The translations under genes were made by a program, and so were the position numbers. Below the pieces are notes generated by a model. It did no database searches. It worked only from the letters and a program-made list of their open reading frames with translations, and was not told the DNA's origin. A stretch of 64,000 nucleotides of DNA from JACCTU01 sp963737405. Its GTDB lineage: Bacteria; Actinomycetota; Thermoleophilia; Gaiellales; Gaiellaceae. The DNA lies in the NCBI GenBank assembly GCA_963737405.1, contig CAVTSL010000001.1, forward strand, positions 62,001-126,000, written 5' to 3'. Below, one piece after another: positions 34,342 through 42,137 of the stretch. Within the stretch, counting starts at the first letter, position 1; each line of letters opens with the position of its first letter.

Positions 34342-35589
34342 TCAGGTCAGGGGTTCGAGCAAGGCCGGATAGCCGTCGGCGCCGTCGAACGGCGTCGGCC
34401 GCGAGCCCAGGAACAGCGGCCGGTCCGCCGCGTTCAGGAGCACCGGCATCAGGTCGGGGCCGCGCAGCTGACCCAGGATCCCCCGGGCGCAGGTGAGCTC
34501 CCCGAACTCCGTCACGTCGTCGGCGCGGACGCCCGGGCCTGCCACGACGAGCGGGACGGGGTCGCCCGAGTGGATGACGTCGGGCGACGCCGGCGTCGCA
34601 TGGTCACCCGTGAGGCAGACGACGGCGCGGTCGAGCGGGAGCCCGCCGAGGGCGGCGTCGAGCCGCTCGATCGTCTCCTGCTTGACCCGCGGATCCTTCG
34701 TGTGCCCGGCCGCGTCCGTGGTCTTCTGGTGCACGAACACGAACGTCTCGCCGGCGTCGAGCCGTTCGCGCACATGGGCGAAGCGCCGCTCGAGGTCGCC
34801 GACCGGGTCGTCCGTCTCGGGCTCCTCGACCGGCTCGAGGCCGACGTACGCGCCGAGCCCGCGCAGGAACGCCGACTCGCCGACGAACGTGCCTCCGACG
34901 CCGTGACGCTCGAGGAACGACGGCACCTGCGTCGGCCGCCCCCACCACTTGAGCGTGATCACGTTGAAGCGCTCGCCCTCGAGCCGCCGCATCGTCTCGC
35001 GCGTCCACTGCTCGGCGGCGCGCGCGGTCCGCTCCGCCTCGGGGACGAGCGGCTGGGGTCGCAGCACCGGATGCCGGTCGCGGAAGAACGCGTCGCTGTC
35101 GGTCACGCGCGGGTCCGCTCCGCCCGAGATGCGCAGCACCGCCTCGCCGCGCCAGACATGCGTGAGCGAGAACGCGAGCCCGTCGACCTCGATCTCCGCG
35201 CAGCGCTCGACGAGCGCCTCGGCCTCGTCGGCGTCGCGGGTGGGATCCGGACGCCCCGTCAGCCACCAGCCGCCGTCCCGCCGCTCAGCCGGACGAAGCG
35301 CGGCGTACGCGAACACGTGCTGCGGCGAGACGTCCTGCCCGCGGCCGACGGCCTCGAACACCGCGCGGCCCGGGAACTCGTCCGGGCGATAGCCGAGCAT
35401 CGACCAGTGCGCGACCTCCGACGACGGCGCCCGTCCGGGGCCGACCGCGTACAGGACGCCGCACGACCCGCGCGTGCAGAGCGCGTCGAGGTTCGGCGTC
35501 TGCGCCGCCTCGTTCCCGGTCCGGCCGCCGAGCACGTCGTGCGCGCGATCGCCCAGCCCGTCGAGCAGGACGACGACGATCGGAAGCAC
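34342..35589 (-). CDS. 2,3-bisphosphoglycerate-independent phosphoglycerate mutase (ApgM-like)
   Basis: 415 residues of the alkaline-phosphatase superfamily. The N-terminus IVVVLLDGLGDRA supplies the first metal Asp, AQTPNLDALCTRGSCG and PSSEVAHWSMLGY include the Ser region, and metal ligands appear in HQKTTDAAGHTKDP and LTGDHATPA. The length and N-terminus match the archaeal-type enzyme interconverting 3- and 2-phosphoglycerate. The GTG at 35589 follows the nadM-like gene at zero distance, so they are coupled. Confidence 0.85.
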   Translation of the reverse strand: MLPIVVVLLDGLGDRAHDVLGGRTGNEAAQTPNLDALCTRGSCGVLYAVGPGRAPSSEVAHWSMLGYRPDEFPGRAVFEAVGRGQDVSPQHVFAYAALRPAERRDGGWWLTGRPDPTRDADEAEALVERCAEIEVDGLAFSLTHVWRGEAVLRISGGADPRVTDSDAFFRDRHPVLRPQPLVPEAERTARAAEQWTRETMRRLEGERFNVITLKWWGRPTQVPSFLERHGVGGTFVGESAFLRGLGAYVGLEPVEEPETDDPVGDLERRFAHVRERLDAGETFVFVHQKTTDAAGHTKDPRVKQETIERLDAALGGLPLDRAVVCLTGDHATPASPDVIHSGDPVPLVVAGPGVRADDVTEFGELTCARGILGQLRGPDLMPVLLNAADRPLFLGSRPTPFDGADGYPALLEPLT

Positions 35590-36121
35590 TAGGCGGGTAC
35601 GCGCTCCAAGCGGAGCGGATCACATCCGCGACGCCGGGCGGCACGAGCGACTCCCAGTCACCGCCCTCGCGGAGCGCCGCGCGGACGTCCGCGCCCGAGA
35701 CGCCCTTCTCGACGCCCTCGTCGAGCACGACCACCTCGTACCCGGCGGCGCGCAGGCGGTCGAGCTTCGTTCCGCCCCAGTCGGAGAAGAGCCGGATGTA
35801 CTGCGTCACGCCGTCGGGCACGTAGGCGGGCCAGAGCTCTGGCTCGTTGACCGGGAACGGGATCACGTGCACGCGCGCGAGGTCGAGCCCGAGCTCCCCG
35901 GCGGAGGCCTTCACCATCAGCAGCCGCTCGGCGTACGACCACGGGTTCGACTCGGGCAGGTGGCGCAGCGGATCGGAGGCCTCGGGCTTGATCCGCGCCG
36001 GGTCGGGGTTCGTGATCCCGACGAAGACCTCGTCGGAGCGTTCGGCGGCGCCGGCGAGGTACTCGAGGTGGCCATTGTGGAACGGCTGGAACCGACCGTG
36101 GATCATCCCGCGCCGGCTCAA
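35285..36121 (-). CDS. nadM: Nicotinamide-nucleotide adenylyltransferase, 3' end probably frameshifted
   Basis: From the TTG at 36121 (overlapping the selD stop as TTGA) or ATG at 36106. GRFQPFHNGHLEYL is the nucleotidyltransferase HxGH motif and EKGVSGADVRAALREG is the second signature. It makes NAD from NMN and ATP. The recognisable protein ends near residue 177 (VADVIRSAWSAYPP). The frame as given then runs 300 bp into the mutase gene with Arg-rich, non-family sequence. A TAG at 35591-35589, sharing its G with the mutase GTG, would be the natural stop if one base were restored. Confidence 0.82.
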   Translation of the reverse strand: MSRRGMIHGRFQPFHNGHLEYLAGAAERSDEVFVGITNPDPARIKPEASDPLRHLPESNPWSYAERLLMVKASAGELGLDLARVHVIPFPVNEPELWPAYVPDGVTQYIRLFSDWGGTKLDRLRAAGYEVVVLDEGVEKGVSGADVRAALREGGDWESLVPPGVADVIRSAWSAYPPSASDRRRPARRAGRSRARRARRPDRERGGADAEPRRALHARVVRRPVRGRPRTGAVVGGRALVDARLSPGRVPGPRGVRGRRPRAGRLAAARVRVRRASSG

Positions 36122-37155
36122 CGAACGAGGACTCCTGCTCCCTCCTCGACGATGCCGACGCGCCGGATGAACAGGCCGCGCCGCATGAACTCCGCCTCGA
36201 GCGCAGCGCCGCGCTCGCGCGGGAGCGAGACGAGCAATCCACCGGCGGTCTGCGGGTCGTAACCGAGCGCGTCGAGCGTCTCGTTGACGCCGTCGAGCGA
36301 GATGTGCGCCGACGCGAAGTCGCGGTTGCGAGGATCGCCGCTCGTGCGCACACCCTTGCGCGCCATGTCGAGCGCGCCGTCGATCGCGGGAAAGCGCTCG
36401 GACTCGAGCACGAACGCGACGCCGCTCCGCGACGCCATCTCGTGCGCGTGCCCGAACAGCCCGAAGCCGGTGACGTCGGTGACGGCGTTCGGATCGACGT
36501 TCCGCAGCACGTCGGCCGCGTCCTTGTTCAGCGTGCGCATCCAGCGGACCGCGCGCTCGAGCGGCATCGTCCCCGTGAGGCCCTTCTTGTAGCCGCTCAT
36601 GATCAGGCCGGTTCCGAGCGGCTTCGTCAGGAAGAGGGCGTCGCCGGCGCGCGCGCCGTTCTTCGGCCAGATCGCGTCCGGGTGCGCGGTGCCCACCACC
36701 GCGAGCCCGTACTTCGGCTCCTCGTCGCGAATCGTGTGCCCGCCGGCGAGGATGCCGCCGGCCGCGCGCACCTGTGCGTCGGCCGCGGCGAAGATGTCCG
36801 CGAGCATCTGCATCGGCAGCTCCTCGGGGAACGCAGCGATCGACAGCGCGAGGAGCGGCGAGCCGCCCATCGCGAAGACGTCGTTCAGCGCGTTCGTCGC
36901 CGCGATGGCGCCGTAGTCGCCCGGGTCGTCGACCACCGGCGGGAAGAAGTCGAGCGTGAAGATGATCGCGCGGTCGTCGTCGAGCTTGTACACCGCGGCG
37001 TCGTCCGCCGGCGCGAGGCCGACGAGCAGGTTCTCGGACTCGACCGGGACGAAGCCGCGCAGCAGCTCTTCGAGCCGCGCAGCCGAGTACTTGGCGGCGC
37101 AGCCGCCGCAGCTTGCAAGGTCGGTCAGCTTGATCGTCTGTGTGTCAGGCGACAT
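36118..37155 (-). CDS. selD: Selenide, water dikinase
   Basis: 345 residues. The ATG at 37155 has GGAGGAGG about 5 nt upstream. The N-terminal catalytic loop LTDLASCGGCAAKYS has C16, C19 and K22 in the SelD Cys/Lys pattern (Cys, not selenocysteine). LVGLAPADDAAVYKLDDDRA, FAMGGSPLLALSIAAFPEEL and LAGGHTIRDEEPKYGL are typical. It makes selenophosphate for tRNA-Sec or selenouridine. It heads an operon with nadM and phosphoglycerate mutase. No selA, selB or tRNA-Sec was seen nearby. Confidence 0.95.
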   Translation of the reverse strand: MSPDTQTIKLTDLASCGGCAAKYSAARLEELLRGFVPVESENLLVGLAPADDAAVYKLDDDRAIIFTLDFFPPVVDDPGDYGAIAATNALNDVFAMGGSPLLALSIAAFPEELPMQMLADIFAAADAQVRAAGGILAGGHTIRDEEPKYGLAVVGTAHPDAIWPKNGARAGDALFLTKPLGTGLIMSGYKKGLTGTMPLERAVRWMRTLNKDAADVLRNVDPNAVTDVTGFGLFGHAHEMASRSGVAFVLESERFPAIDGALDMARKGVRTSGDPRNRDFASAHISLDGVNETLDALGYDPQTAGGLLVSLPRERGAALEAEFMRRGLFIRRVGIVEEGAGVLVR

Positions 37156-37273
37156 CCCGGCCTCCTCCCGAATCGGGAACTGTAGGCAGACAGGCTCACT
37201 TCGTCCATAGACGCCAGGTGGTTCTCCCGTATTCCCCCGGACGACACATTGAGGACACCCGGCGGACACGGAC

Positions 37274-37297
37274 GACGGCGGCCTCGCGGCCGCCGTC
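37274..37297. terminator. Hairpin upstream of selD
   Basis: GACGGCGGCC-tcgc-GGCCGCCGTC, a perfect 10-bp stem, lies 120 nt upstream of selD and about 85 nt upstream of the SDR gene. The 225-bp gap 37156-37380 contains no gene I can support. The hairpin may be part of the selD leader or an attenuator; its role is uncertain. Confidence 0.35.
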
Positions 37298-37368
37298 GCC
37301 TCAGGGGAGAGGGAGGAGCAGCAAGGCTCCCCCGCGCGTGTTTTCGGCAGAGACGACGTCGAACCTGC

Positions 37369-37374
37369 TAAGGA
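37369..37374 (+). promoter_or_regulatory. Possible -10 element of the SDR gene
   Basis: TAAGGA, 6 nt before the GTG at 37381. It matches the window's leaderless spacing, but the last base deviates from TANNNT. Confidence 0.3.
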
Positions 37375-37380
37375 TCGCCT

Positions 37381-38061
37381 GTGCCCGCGGCCCTCGTCAC
37401 CGGTGGATCGTCGGGGATCGGGCTCTCGATCGCGCGGATGCTTCGCGACGAGGGCTACGACCTGACGATCGCAGCGCGGAACGAGGTGCGGCTGGAGGGC
37501 GCCGCGAGGGAGCTCGGCGCATACGGGATCGTCGCGAACGTCGCGCAGGAGGAGGACTGCCTGCGGCTCGTCCGCGAGCACCTCGAGCACTTCGGGCGCA
37601 TCGACGTGCTCGTCAACTCGGCGGGGGTCGGGATCGGCGGGAACGTCGACCAGATGTCGACGAAGAAGTGGGACCTCCAGTTCGCCGTCAACCTGCGCGG
37701 CGCGTTCATCGTCACGCGCGAATCGATCCCGAAGCTCCGCGAGTCGCGCGGGCTCGTGGTCAACCTCGCGTCGATCGCCGGGACGATCCCGACGCCGGGC
37801 CTCGCCGCGTACGGGGCGTCGAAGGCGGCGCTGATCTCGCTCACGAAGTCGCTGAACCGCGAGCTCGAGGGCGACGGCGTTCGCCTCTGCGCGCTCTGCC
37901 CCGGCTTCGTCGACACGCCGATGGCGTCGTGGACCGGCATGTCGTCCGAGGAGATGATCCACCCGGACGACTGCGCCGAGGTCGTGCGGTTACTGCTGAA
38001 GCTCAGCCCCGCTGCTCGGATCCCTCAGGTCGTGATCGAGCGCGTGGGCGAGTCGCACTGA
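37381..38061 (+). CDS. Short-chain dehydrogenase/reductase
   Basis: 226 residues. The classical SDR motifs are present: cofactor loop TGGSSGIGLSIARML, NSAGVG (NNAG equivalent), the catalytic Ser in VNLASIAGT and YGASK with the catalytic Tyr and Lys, then PGFVDTPM. It is on the short side for the family. The substrate is unknown. Its last 59 bp overlap the convergent methyltransferase gene. Confidence 0.92.
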   Translation: MPAALVTGGSSGIGLSIARMLRDEGYDLTIAARNEVRLEGAARELGAYGIVANVAQEEDCLRLVREHLEHFGRIDVLVNSAGVGIGGNVDQMSTKKWDLQFAVNLRGAFIVTRESIPKLRESRGLVVNLASIAGTIPTPGLAAYGASKAALISLTKSLNRELEGDGVRLCALCPGFVDTPMASWTGMSSEEMIHPDDCAEVVRLLLKLSPAARIPQVVIERVGESH

Positions 38062-38632
38062 GATAGAGCAGGCCCCACTCGCGCGGGTCCTCGGGCTCGA
38101 TCGACTCCTCGAGCTCGAGCGTCGCGAGCCTCCCCGCGCCGTCGAGCTCGCCCTGCCGGCTCTTGAGGTCGCGTCTCCCGTAGCGACGCAACCGCTCCAC
38201 GTCGAAGCCGAGCTCGCGCGCCGCTTCGCGGAGCTCCTCGAGCCGCGGTCCCGGCGGCACGCGGCGCAGTCGGGCGCGCCACGGACGCGGCACGTCGCCC
38301 GAGTCGCACGTGAGGAAGAGCGTGCCGCCCGGCTCGAGCGCGTCGCGCATGCCGCGCAGGACCTCGCGCCACTCGGCGACGTCGTCCAGCATCTGCGTCG
38401 AGACGACCGCGTCGAACTCCTGGTCGTAGTCGAGCTCGCGCGCGTCGAGCACACGGCGCTCGATGCCCTCGACGCGCGGCGGCGGAAGCTTCGCGTCGAC
38501 GCCGACCACCTCCGGCCGCTCGACGAGTGCGGCCCAGAGCGAGAGGTCGCCGCAGCCGACGTCGAGAACGCGACCCGGCCGCCGCTCGACGAGGTCGAGC
38601 AGCAGCCGGATCTTCGCGCTGTTCCCGGGGAT
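38003..38632 (-). CDS. SAM-dependent methyltransferase, start codon unclear
   Basis: About 209 residues. Motif I is RVLDVGCGDLSLWAALVERP, followed by VVGVDAKLPPP (motif II acidic residue), DAVVSTQMLDDVAEWREVLR and LEPGGTLFLTCDSGD. The family N-terminus (IPGNSAKIRLLLDLVE) begins immediately after the sulfurtransferase stop with no ATG, GTG or TTG. ATC at 38632 follows GGAGG by only 2 nt; GTC at 38644 and TTA at 38647 (overlapping the TAG) are other options. It is probably translated by coupling with the sulfurtransferase. Substrate unknown. Confidence 0.8.
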   Translation of the reverse strand: MPGNSAKIRLLLDLVERRPGRVLDVGCGDLSLWAALVERPEVVGVDAKLPPPRVEGIERRVLDARELDYDQEFDAVVSTQMLDDVAEWREVLRGMRDALEPGGTLFLTCDSGDVPRPWRARLRRVPPGPRLEELREAARELGFDVERLRRYGRRDLKSRQGELDGAGRLATLELEESIEPEDPREWGLLYLSATRPRARSRPEGSEQRG

Positions 38633-38643
38633 CGCCTCCGGGA

Positions 38644-39489
38644 CTAAACGCTCTTCTCGATCGGCACGTCCACGAGGTTCCCCCACTCCGTCCACGAGCC
38701 GTCGTAATTTCGCACGTCTTCGTACCCGAGGAGCTCGCGAAGGACGAACCACGTGTGCGCGCTCCGCTCTCCGATGCGGCAGTAGGCCGTGACCTGGCGG
38801 TCCGGCGTGATGCCCTTGCCGCCGTAGAGCTCGCGCAGCGCGTCGGCGCTCTTGAACGTCCCGTCGTCGTTCACCGCCTGCGCCCACGGGATCGACTCCG
38901 CGCTCGGGATGTGCCCCGCCCGCTGCGCGCCTTCCTGCTCGTAGCCGGGTGCCGCGATCAGCTCGCCCGAGAACTCCTGCGGCGAGCGGACGTCGACGAG
39001 CGCGTCCTTTCCGATCGACTGGAGCACTGCGTCGCGGCGGGCGCGGATCGTCTCGTCCCGCTCGCGCGCCGAGTACGTCGCCGCGGCCGTCTCGGGCACG
39101 TCGGTCGAGAGCTCGCGGCTCTCGTCGATCCACTTCTGCCGGCCGCCGTCGAGGATGCGGACGTCCTTGTGGCCGTAGATCTTCAGGTACCAGTAGGCGT
39201 AGGCGGCGAACCAGTTGTTCTTGTCGCCGTAGACGACGAGCGTCGTGTCGTTCGAGATCCCGCGCCCGCCCATCAGACGCTCGAACGCATCCTTCTCGAC
39301 CAGGTCGCGCTCGATCGGGTCCTGGAGGTCGTCGCGCCAGTGGAGCTTGATCGCTCCGGGGATGTGCCCTTCGTCGTAGAGGTCGGGGTTCTCGTCCACC
39401 TCGGCAACGACGAGGTCGCCGTCGTTCAGGTGCTCCACGAGCCACTCGGTCGTGACGAGCACCGGCTTGGCATAGCCGTTCTCGGCCAT
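38644..39489 (-). CDS. Thiosulfate/3-mercaptopyruvate sulfurtransferase (tandem rhodanese)
   Basis: 281 residues from the ATG at 39489, supported by GGGAGGG 6 nt upstream. There are two rhodanese domains. The first lacks a catalytic Cys at its loop (VVYGDKNNWFAAYAYW); the second has C237 in the active loop AYCRIGERSAHTW. The linker YEQEGAQRAGHIPSAESIPW is typical. It moves sulfane sulfur from thiosulfate or mercaptopyruvate. A 23-bp dyad overlaps its promoter, implying repression by an unidentified regulator. Confidence 0.93.
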   Translation of the reverse strand: MAENGYAKPVLVTTEWLVEHLNDGDLVVAEVDENPDLYDEGHIPGAIKLHWRDDLQDPIERDLVEKDAFERLMGGRGISNDTTLVVYGDKNNWFAAYAYWYLKIYGHKDVRILDGGRQKWIDESRELSTDVPETAAATYSARERDETIRARRDAVLQSIGKDALVDVRSPQEFSGELIAAPGYEQEGAQRAGHIPSAESIPWAQAVNDDGTFKSADALRELYGGKGITPDRQVTAYCRIGERSAHTWFVLRELLGYEDVRNYDGSWTEWGNLVDVPIEKSV

Positions 39490-39502
39490 CGTCTGCCCTC
39501 CC

Positions 39503-39529
39503 GTTACTTTCTGATTTGAAGTAACCCTA
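39503..39529 (-). promoter_or_regulatory. Dyad operator over the sulfurtransferase promoter
   Basis: GTTACTT-N9-AAGTAAC (39503-39525), with perfect 7-bp arms, overlaps a minus-strand -10 box TAGGGT (39524-39529) and the predicted transcript start near 39516. This position fits a repressor site. Confidence 0.6.
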
Positions 39530-39584
39530 TCGACCAAGACGCGCGAGGTGAAGCGTCGCTTCCCGCGGCGTCGGGCTTCGCGGC

Positions 39585-40472
39585 CTACGTCAGAAGCTCC
39601 GAGACGGCGTCGCCGAGCTCACGCTCGGACACCGGCCCCTCGAACTTCGCCTTGATCTTGCCGTCGCGCCCGACGAGAAAGACCCACGGCTCGCTCTGGA
39701 GCTTCCACTCCTTGAACCAGCGGTTCTCGCCGAGCGCCGGGTTGTTGCCCTCGTAGACCTCGACGTGGATGAAGCGCACGGGTGTCGACGCGAAGCGCTT
39801 GCGAACCCGGTCGACGATGCCGACGACGGGACCGCACGTGCGGCTCTGGCAGTACTTCGGCGTCGCGAACACGACGACGAACGGCTCGTGCTTGTCGAGC
39901 GCGTCCTTGATCGAGGTCCGCAGGAGCTCGGTGTCGGGCGGCCTGGCGGTGGTGATCTGCTCCGCCGGCGCGTCGTCGAGCGTCGGGTTCTTCGACGGGA
40001 ACGCGTCGTCCCCGAGCGCCGGCGAGCGGGAGTCCTTCTGCACGACGACGTTGCCGACGCCCTGGATCTTCTTTGCGCCGCCGACCGGCTCCGCGAGCAG
40101 CCAGTACGTGCCCGCTGAGGGCACGTCCAGCTTTGTCACGTAGATCTTCTGGCCGCCGCCGATGTCCTCGAGCCGCGCGGTTCCGGTGACGAACGGCTTC
40201 TGGTCCAGTCCGCGCGAGAGCCACACGCGTGCCGTCGGTCGCTCGATCGAGCGGGCGCGCTGCGTGACCACGAGGAAGGAGACCCGAACGGGCCCGGGCT
40301 CGTAGTCGTTGGTGCCGAACACCAGACCGACGTCTTCACCCGGGCGCTGCCAGAGAGCCTGCAGCGAGCCAGGGGGAGCAGCAGTGCTTGGCGTCGTCGA
40401 GGCGGCGTCGTTCGAACCACAGCCGAGGCAGCTCAGTACGAGACCGACTGCCAGAACGGTGGCCGCGCGCAC
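39585..40472 (-). CDS. Thioredoxin-fold lipoprotein
   Basis: 295 residues from the GTG at 40472, 6 nt after TACAGT. A signal sequence ends in a lipobox-like LSCLGCGSND, so it is probably lipid-anchored outside the membrane. The middle is a beta domain (about 45-130). The C-terminal half is a thioredoxin-like fold with FATPKYCQSRTCGPVVGIV, a CxxxxC motif, and FKEWKLQSEPWVFLVGRDG containing the cis-Pro. This spacing is unlike CxxC thioredoxins and somewhat like SCO1/peroxiredoxin relatives. A redox or copper-delivery role outside the cell is possible. Confidence 0.8.
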   Translation of the reverse strand: MRAATVLAVGLVLSCLGCGSNDAASTTPSTAAPPGSLQALWQRPGEDVGLVFGTNDYEPGPVRVSFLVVTQRARSIERPTARVWLSRGLDQKPFVTGTARLEDIGGGQKIYVTKLDVPSAGTYWLLAEPVGGAKKIQGVGNVVVQKDSRSPALGDDAFPSKNPTLDDAPAEQITTARPPDTELLRTSIKDALDKHEPFVVVFATPKYCQSRTCGPVVGIVDRVRKRFASTPVRFIHVEVYEGNNPALGENRWFKEWKLQSEPWVFLVGRDGKIKAKFEGPVSERELGDAVSELLT

Positions 40473-40478
40473 GCCTCG

Positions 40479-40484
40479 ACTGTA
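40479..40484 (-). promoter_or_regulatory. -10 element of the lipoprotein gene
   Basis: On the minus strand, TACAGT is 6 nt before the GTG at 40472. Confidence 0.5.
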
Positions 40485-40493
40485 CCGAGCGTG

Positions 40494-40598
40494 CTACCAG
40501 GCGCCGTCAGAGATGCCGAGCCAGCCGAAACCGCCCATGACGACAGGGCAGGCGAGGGCGATGAGAACTGCCAGGTGGGTGAGGCGAGCCTTCATCAT
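40494..40598 (-). CDS. 34-residue exported peptide downstream of XRE-TPR regulator (candidate signal peptide)
   Basis: Begins 28 nt after the XRE-TPR stop on the same strand. AGGAGG lies about 14 nt before the double ATG (40598 and 40595). The peptide has a Lys/Arg head (MMKARLTHL), a hydrophobic core to about residue 24, and a short tail ending GWLGISDGAW. This is the same build as the 29-residue peptide at 18546. Regulator followed by a short pro-peptide gene is the rap-phr/nprR-nprX layout. It could instead be a small membrane protein. Confidence 0.6.
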   Translation of the reverse strand: MMKARLTHLAVLIALACPVVMGGFGWLGISDGAW

Positions 40599-40626
40599 CG
40601 TGTTCGAGTTCACCTCCTCTCGCTCT

Positions 40627-41970
40627 TTAGAACCGGAAGTCCTGCAGCGCTTCTGCAGCGCGCCGGTAGAAATGCGCAGCCTCGCGGTCCTCGCCGTTGC
40701 GGGTCGCCAGGTCGCCGAGGGCGACCCACGCCGCAGCGCGGTGACTGACCGATGAGAGCTGCTCGAACGTCGCGTCTGCAGCGCGGAACTGCTCGGCTGC
40801 ATCGTCGAGCCGACCCTGCTCGAGCAATGAGCGACCGAGGACGAGCTGCGCGTTGCCGATCTCGTCCAAGAAGTCGACCCGCCCCTCGAGCAATCGCAGC
40901 GCGTGGCGCGACTGCTCTTCCGCCTGCTCGAGGTGGCCGGTGCGAAGGTGAACCTGTGCGAGCGACGACACGGCCTGCGCCGCGTCGGCGTCGTTCCCCA
41001 TGTCGAGGGCGATGCGGAAAGCTTCCTTCAGGTGCGGGATCGCCTCGTCGGGCTTCCCGAGCATGAAGGTGAAGGCGCCGATGTTGTTGTGCAGGCGCCC
41101 GACGTGCCGGTGCTCGGCGAGGTCCTCGTAGATCGACTTGGCGTGCTCGGCGTACTTGCGCGCGAGCACCCAGTGGCCCTCGCGATCCGCGAGCACCGAG
41201 GCCTGGAAGTACGCGTGCGCCATCGCCGGCTGGTCGTCGACCGCGCGGGCGAGCTCGAGCGCGCGCTCGACGTCTTCCTTCGCCGCCTGGAAGTCGCGCT
41301 GCCTGCGGTAGCACCGCGAGCGCGCCTCGAGGATCTTCGAGCGCAGGAGGTCGGACGGGAGGCCCGAGCGCTCTGCGAGCTCGAGGGCCGCGTTGAACAG
41401 CCCGAGCGCCGTCGAGATGCTCGAAAGCTTGTAGCGGGCGACGCCGAGCTCGTACACCACTTCGGCGCGCTCGACATCGGAGACGTTCGCGCTCTCGACG
41501 AGCCCGCGCGCCTGCTCGAGGAGCGGGATCGACTCGCGTACCTGTCCCTCGATCGCCATCGCGCGCGCTTCACCGGTGAGCGCACGTGCCTCGAGCTCGG
41601 GAGAGCCCGTCGCGAGCACCGACGCCCGCGTCGCCTCGTACAGCTCGAGCGCCGCGACGCACTGGTCGGAGCGCATGAGCGCCTCGGCCCGCGCGAGCGC
41701 GCCTTCGACGCGGCCACGCTCGTCGGTTGAGACGCCGTTCGCGAGGAAGCCGGCGTCGCAGTGCAGGCGCTGCGCCAGCCACTCGATCGTCTCCGAGGTC
41801 GGCCGGGTCTTCCCGCGCTCGATCTGGCTGACGTACTCCTTCGAGAACCGGTCGCCCGCGAGCTCGCCCTGCGTCATCCCCGCGGCGACGCGGAGCTGGC
41901 GGAGGCGCTCGCCGAGGCCCAGGGCTGCGGGCTTCGTCGTGCGGTGCTGGCTGCGGACGGTTCGATTCAT
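40627..41970 (-). CDS. XRE helix-turn-helix regulator with TPR domain (RRNPP-like), copy 2
   Basis: 447 residues from the ATG at 41970, nearly the same length as copy 1 (443). Helix-turn-helix at about 17-75 (LGERLRQLRVAAGMTQGELA, YVSQIERGKTRPTSETIEWL). Then about nine TPR-like hairpins follow (VVYELGVARYKLSSISTALG, LHNNIGAFTFMLGKPDEAI, AEEQSRHALRLLEGRVDFL). The peptide gene is directly downstream. Upstream, TTGCAC and AACACT with a 17-bp gap could be its promoter, and CCCC-TAAA-GGGG (42033-42044) is a candidate operator. Confidence 0.88.
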   Translation of the reverse strand: MNRTVRSQHRTTKPAALGLGERLRQLRVAAGMTQGELAGDRFSKEYVSQIERGKTRPTSETIEWLAQRLHCDAGFLANGVSTDERGRVEGALARAEALMRSDQCVAALELYEATRASVLATGSPELEARALTGEARAMAIEGQVRESIPLLEQARGLVESANVSDVERAEVVYELGVARYKLSSISTALGLFNAALELAERSGLPSDLLRSKILEARSRCYRRQRDFQAAKEDVERALELARAVDDQPAMAHAYFQASVLADREGHWVLARKYAEHAKSIYEDLAEHRHVGRLHNNIGAFTFMLGKPDEAIPHLKEAFRIALDMGNDADAAQAVSSLAQVHLRTGHLEQAEEQSRHALRLLEGRVDFLDEIGNAQLVLGRSLLEQGRLDDAAEQFRAADATFEQLSSVSHRAAAWVALGDLATRNGEDREAAHFYRRAAEALQDFRF

Positions 41971-42032
41971 GACGGCGACGAGAGAGTGTTCTCCATACTT
42001 CACCAAAGTGCAAGTCGTCCTCGTCCGGTATC

Positions 42033-42044
42033 CCCCTAAAGGGG
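42033..42044. promoter_or_regulatory. 12-bp palindrome-like element upstream of XRE-TPR copy 2
   Basis: CCCC-TAAA-GGGG, about 65 bp upstream of the regulator start and about 60 bp upstream of the RNA promoter, facing both units. Possible binding site for the XRE protein. Confidence 0.35.
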
Positions 42045-42102
42045 CATGTCTCCACGAGAATCGGGTCAACCAGGATGGTTCGAAATCACTTGATCGAGGT
42101 AC

Positions 42103-42131
42103 TTGACAGGGACAGACACGGCTCCTAGAGT
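42103..42131 (+). promoter_or_regulatory. Consensus housekeeping promoter of a candidate RNA gene
   Basis: TTGACA (42103-42108), a 17-bp spacer and TAGAGT (42126-42131). It is the only exact TTGACA promoter with ideal spacing that I noticed in the window, and no protein start follows it. Confidence 0.7.
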
Positions 42132-42137
42132 GAGCGT

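Noticed and set aside
35285..35588. C-terminal 100 residues of the nadM frame as a functional domain
   Set aside because: They overlap the mutase gene in another frame and are Arg-rich without family resemblance.
37156..37380. tRNA-Sec gene upstream of selD
   Set aside because: A GGTTCGA string and several GC stems occur, but no set forms a cloverleaf with UCA anticodon and long variable arm.
42070..42090. GGTTCGAA T-loop-like sequence
   Set aside because: Flanking bases cannot form a 5-bp T stem, and no acceptor or anticodon arm is present.
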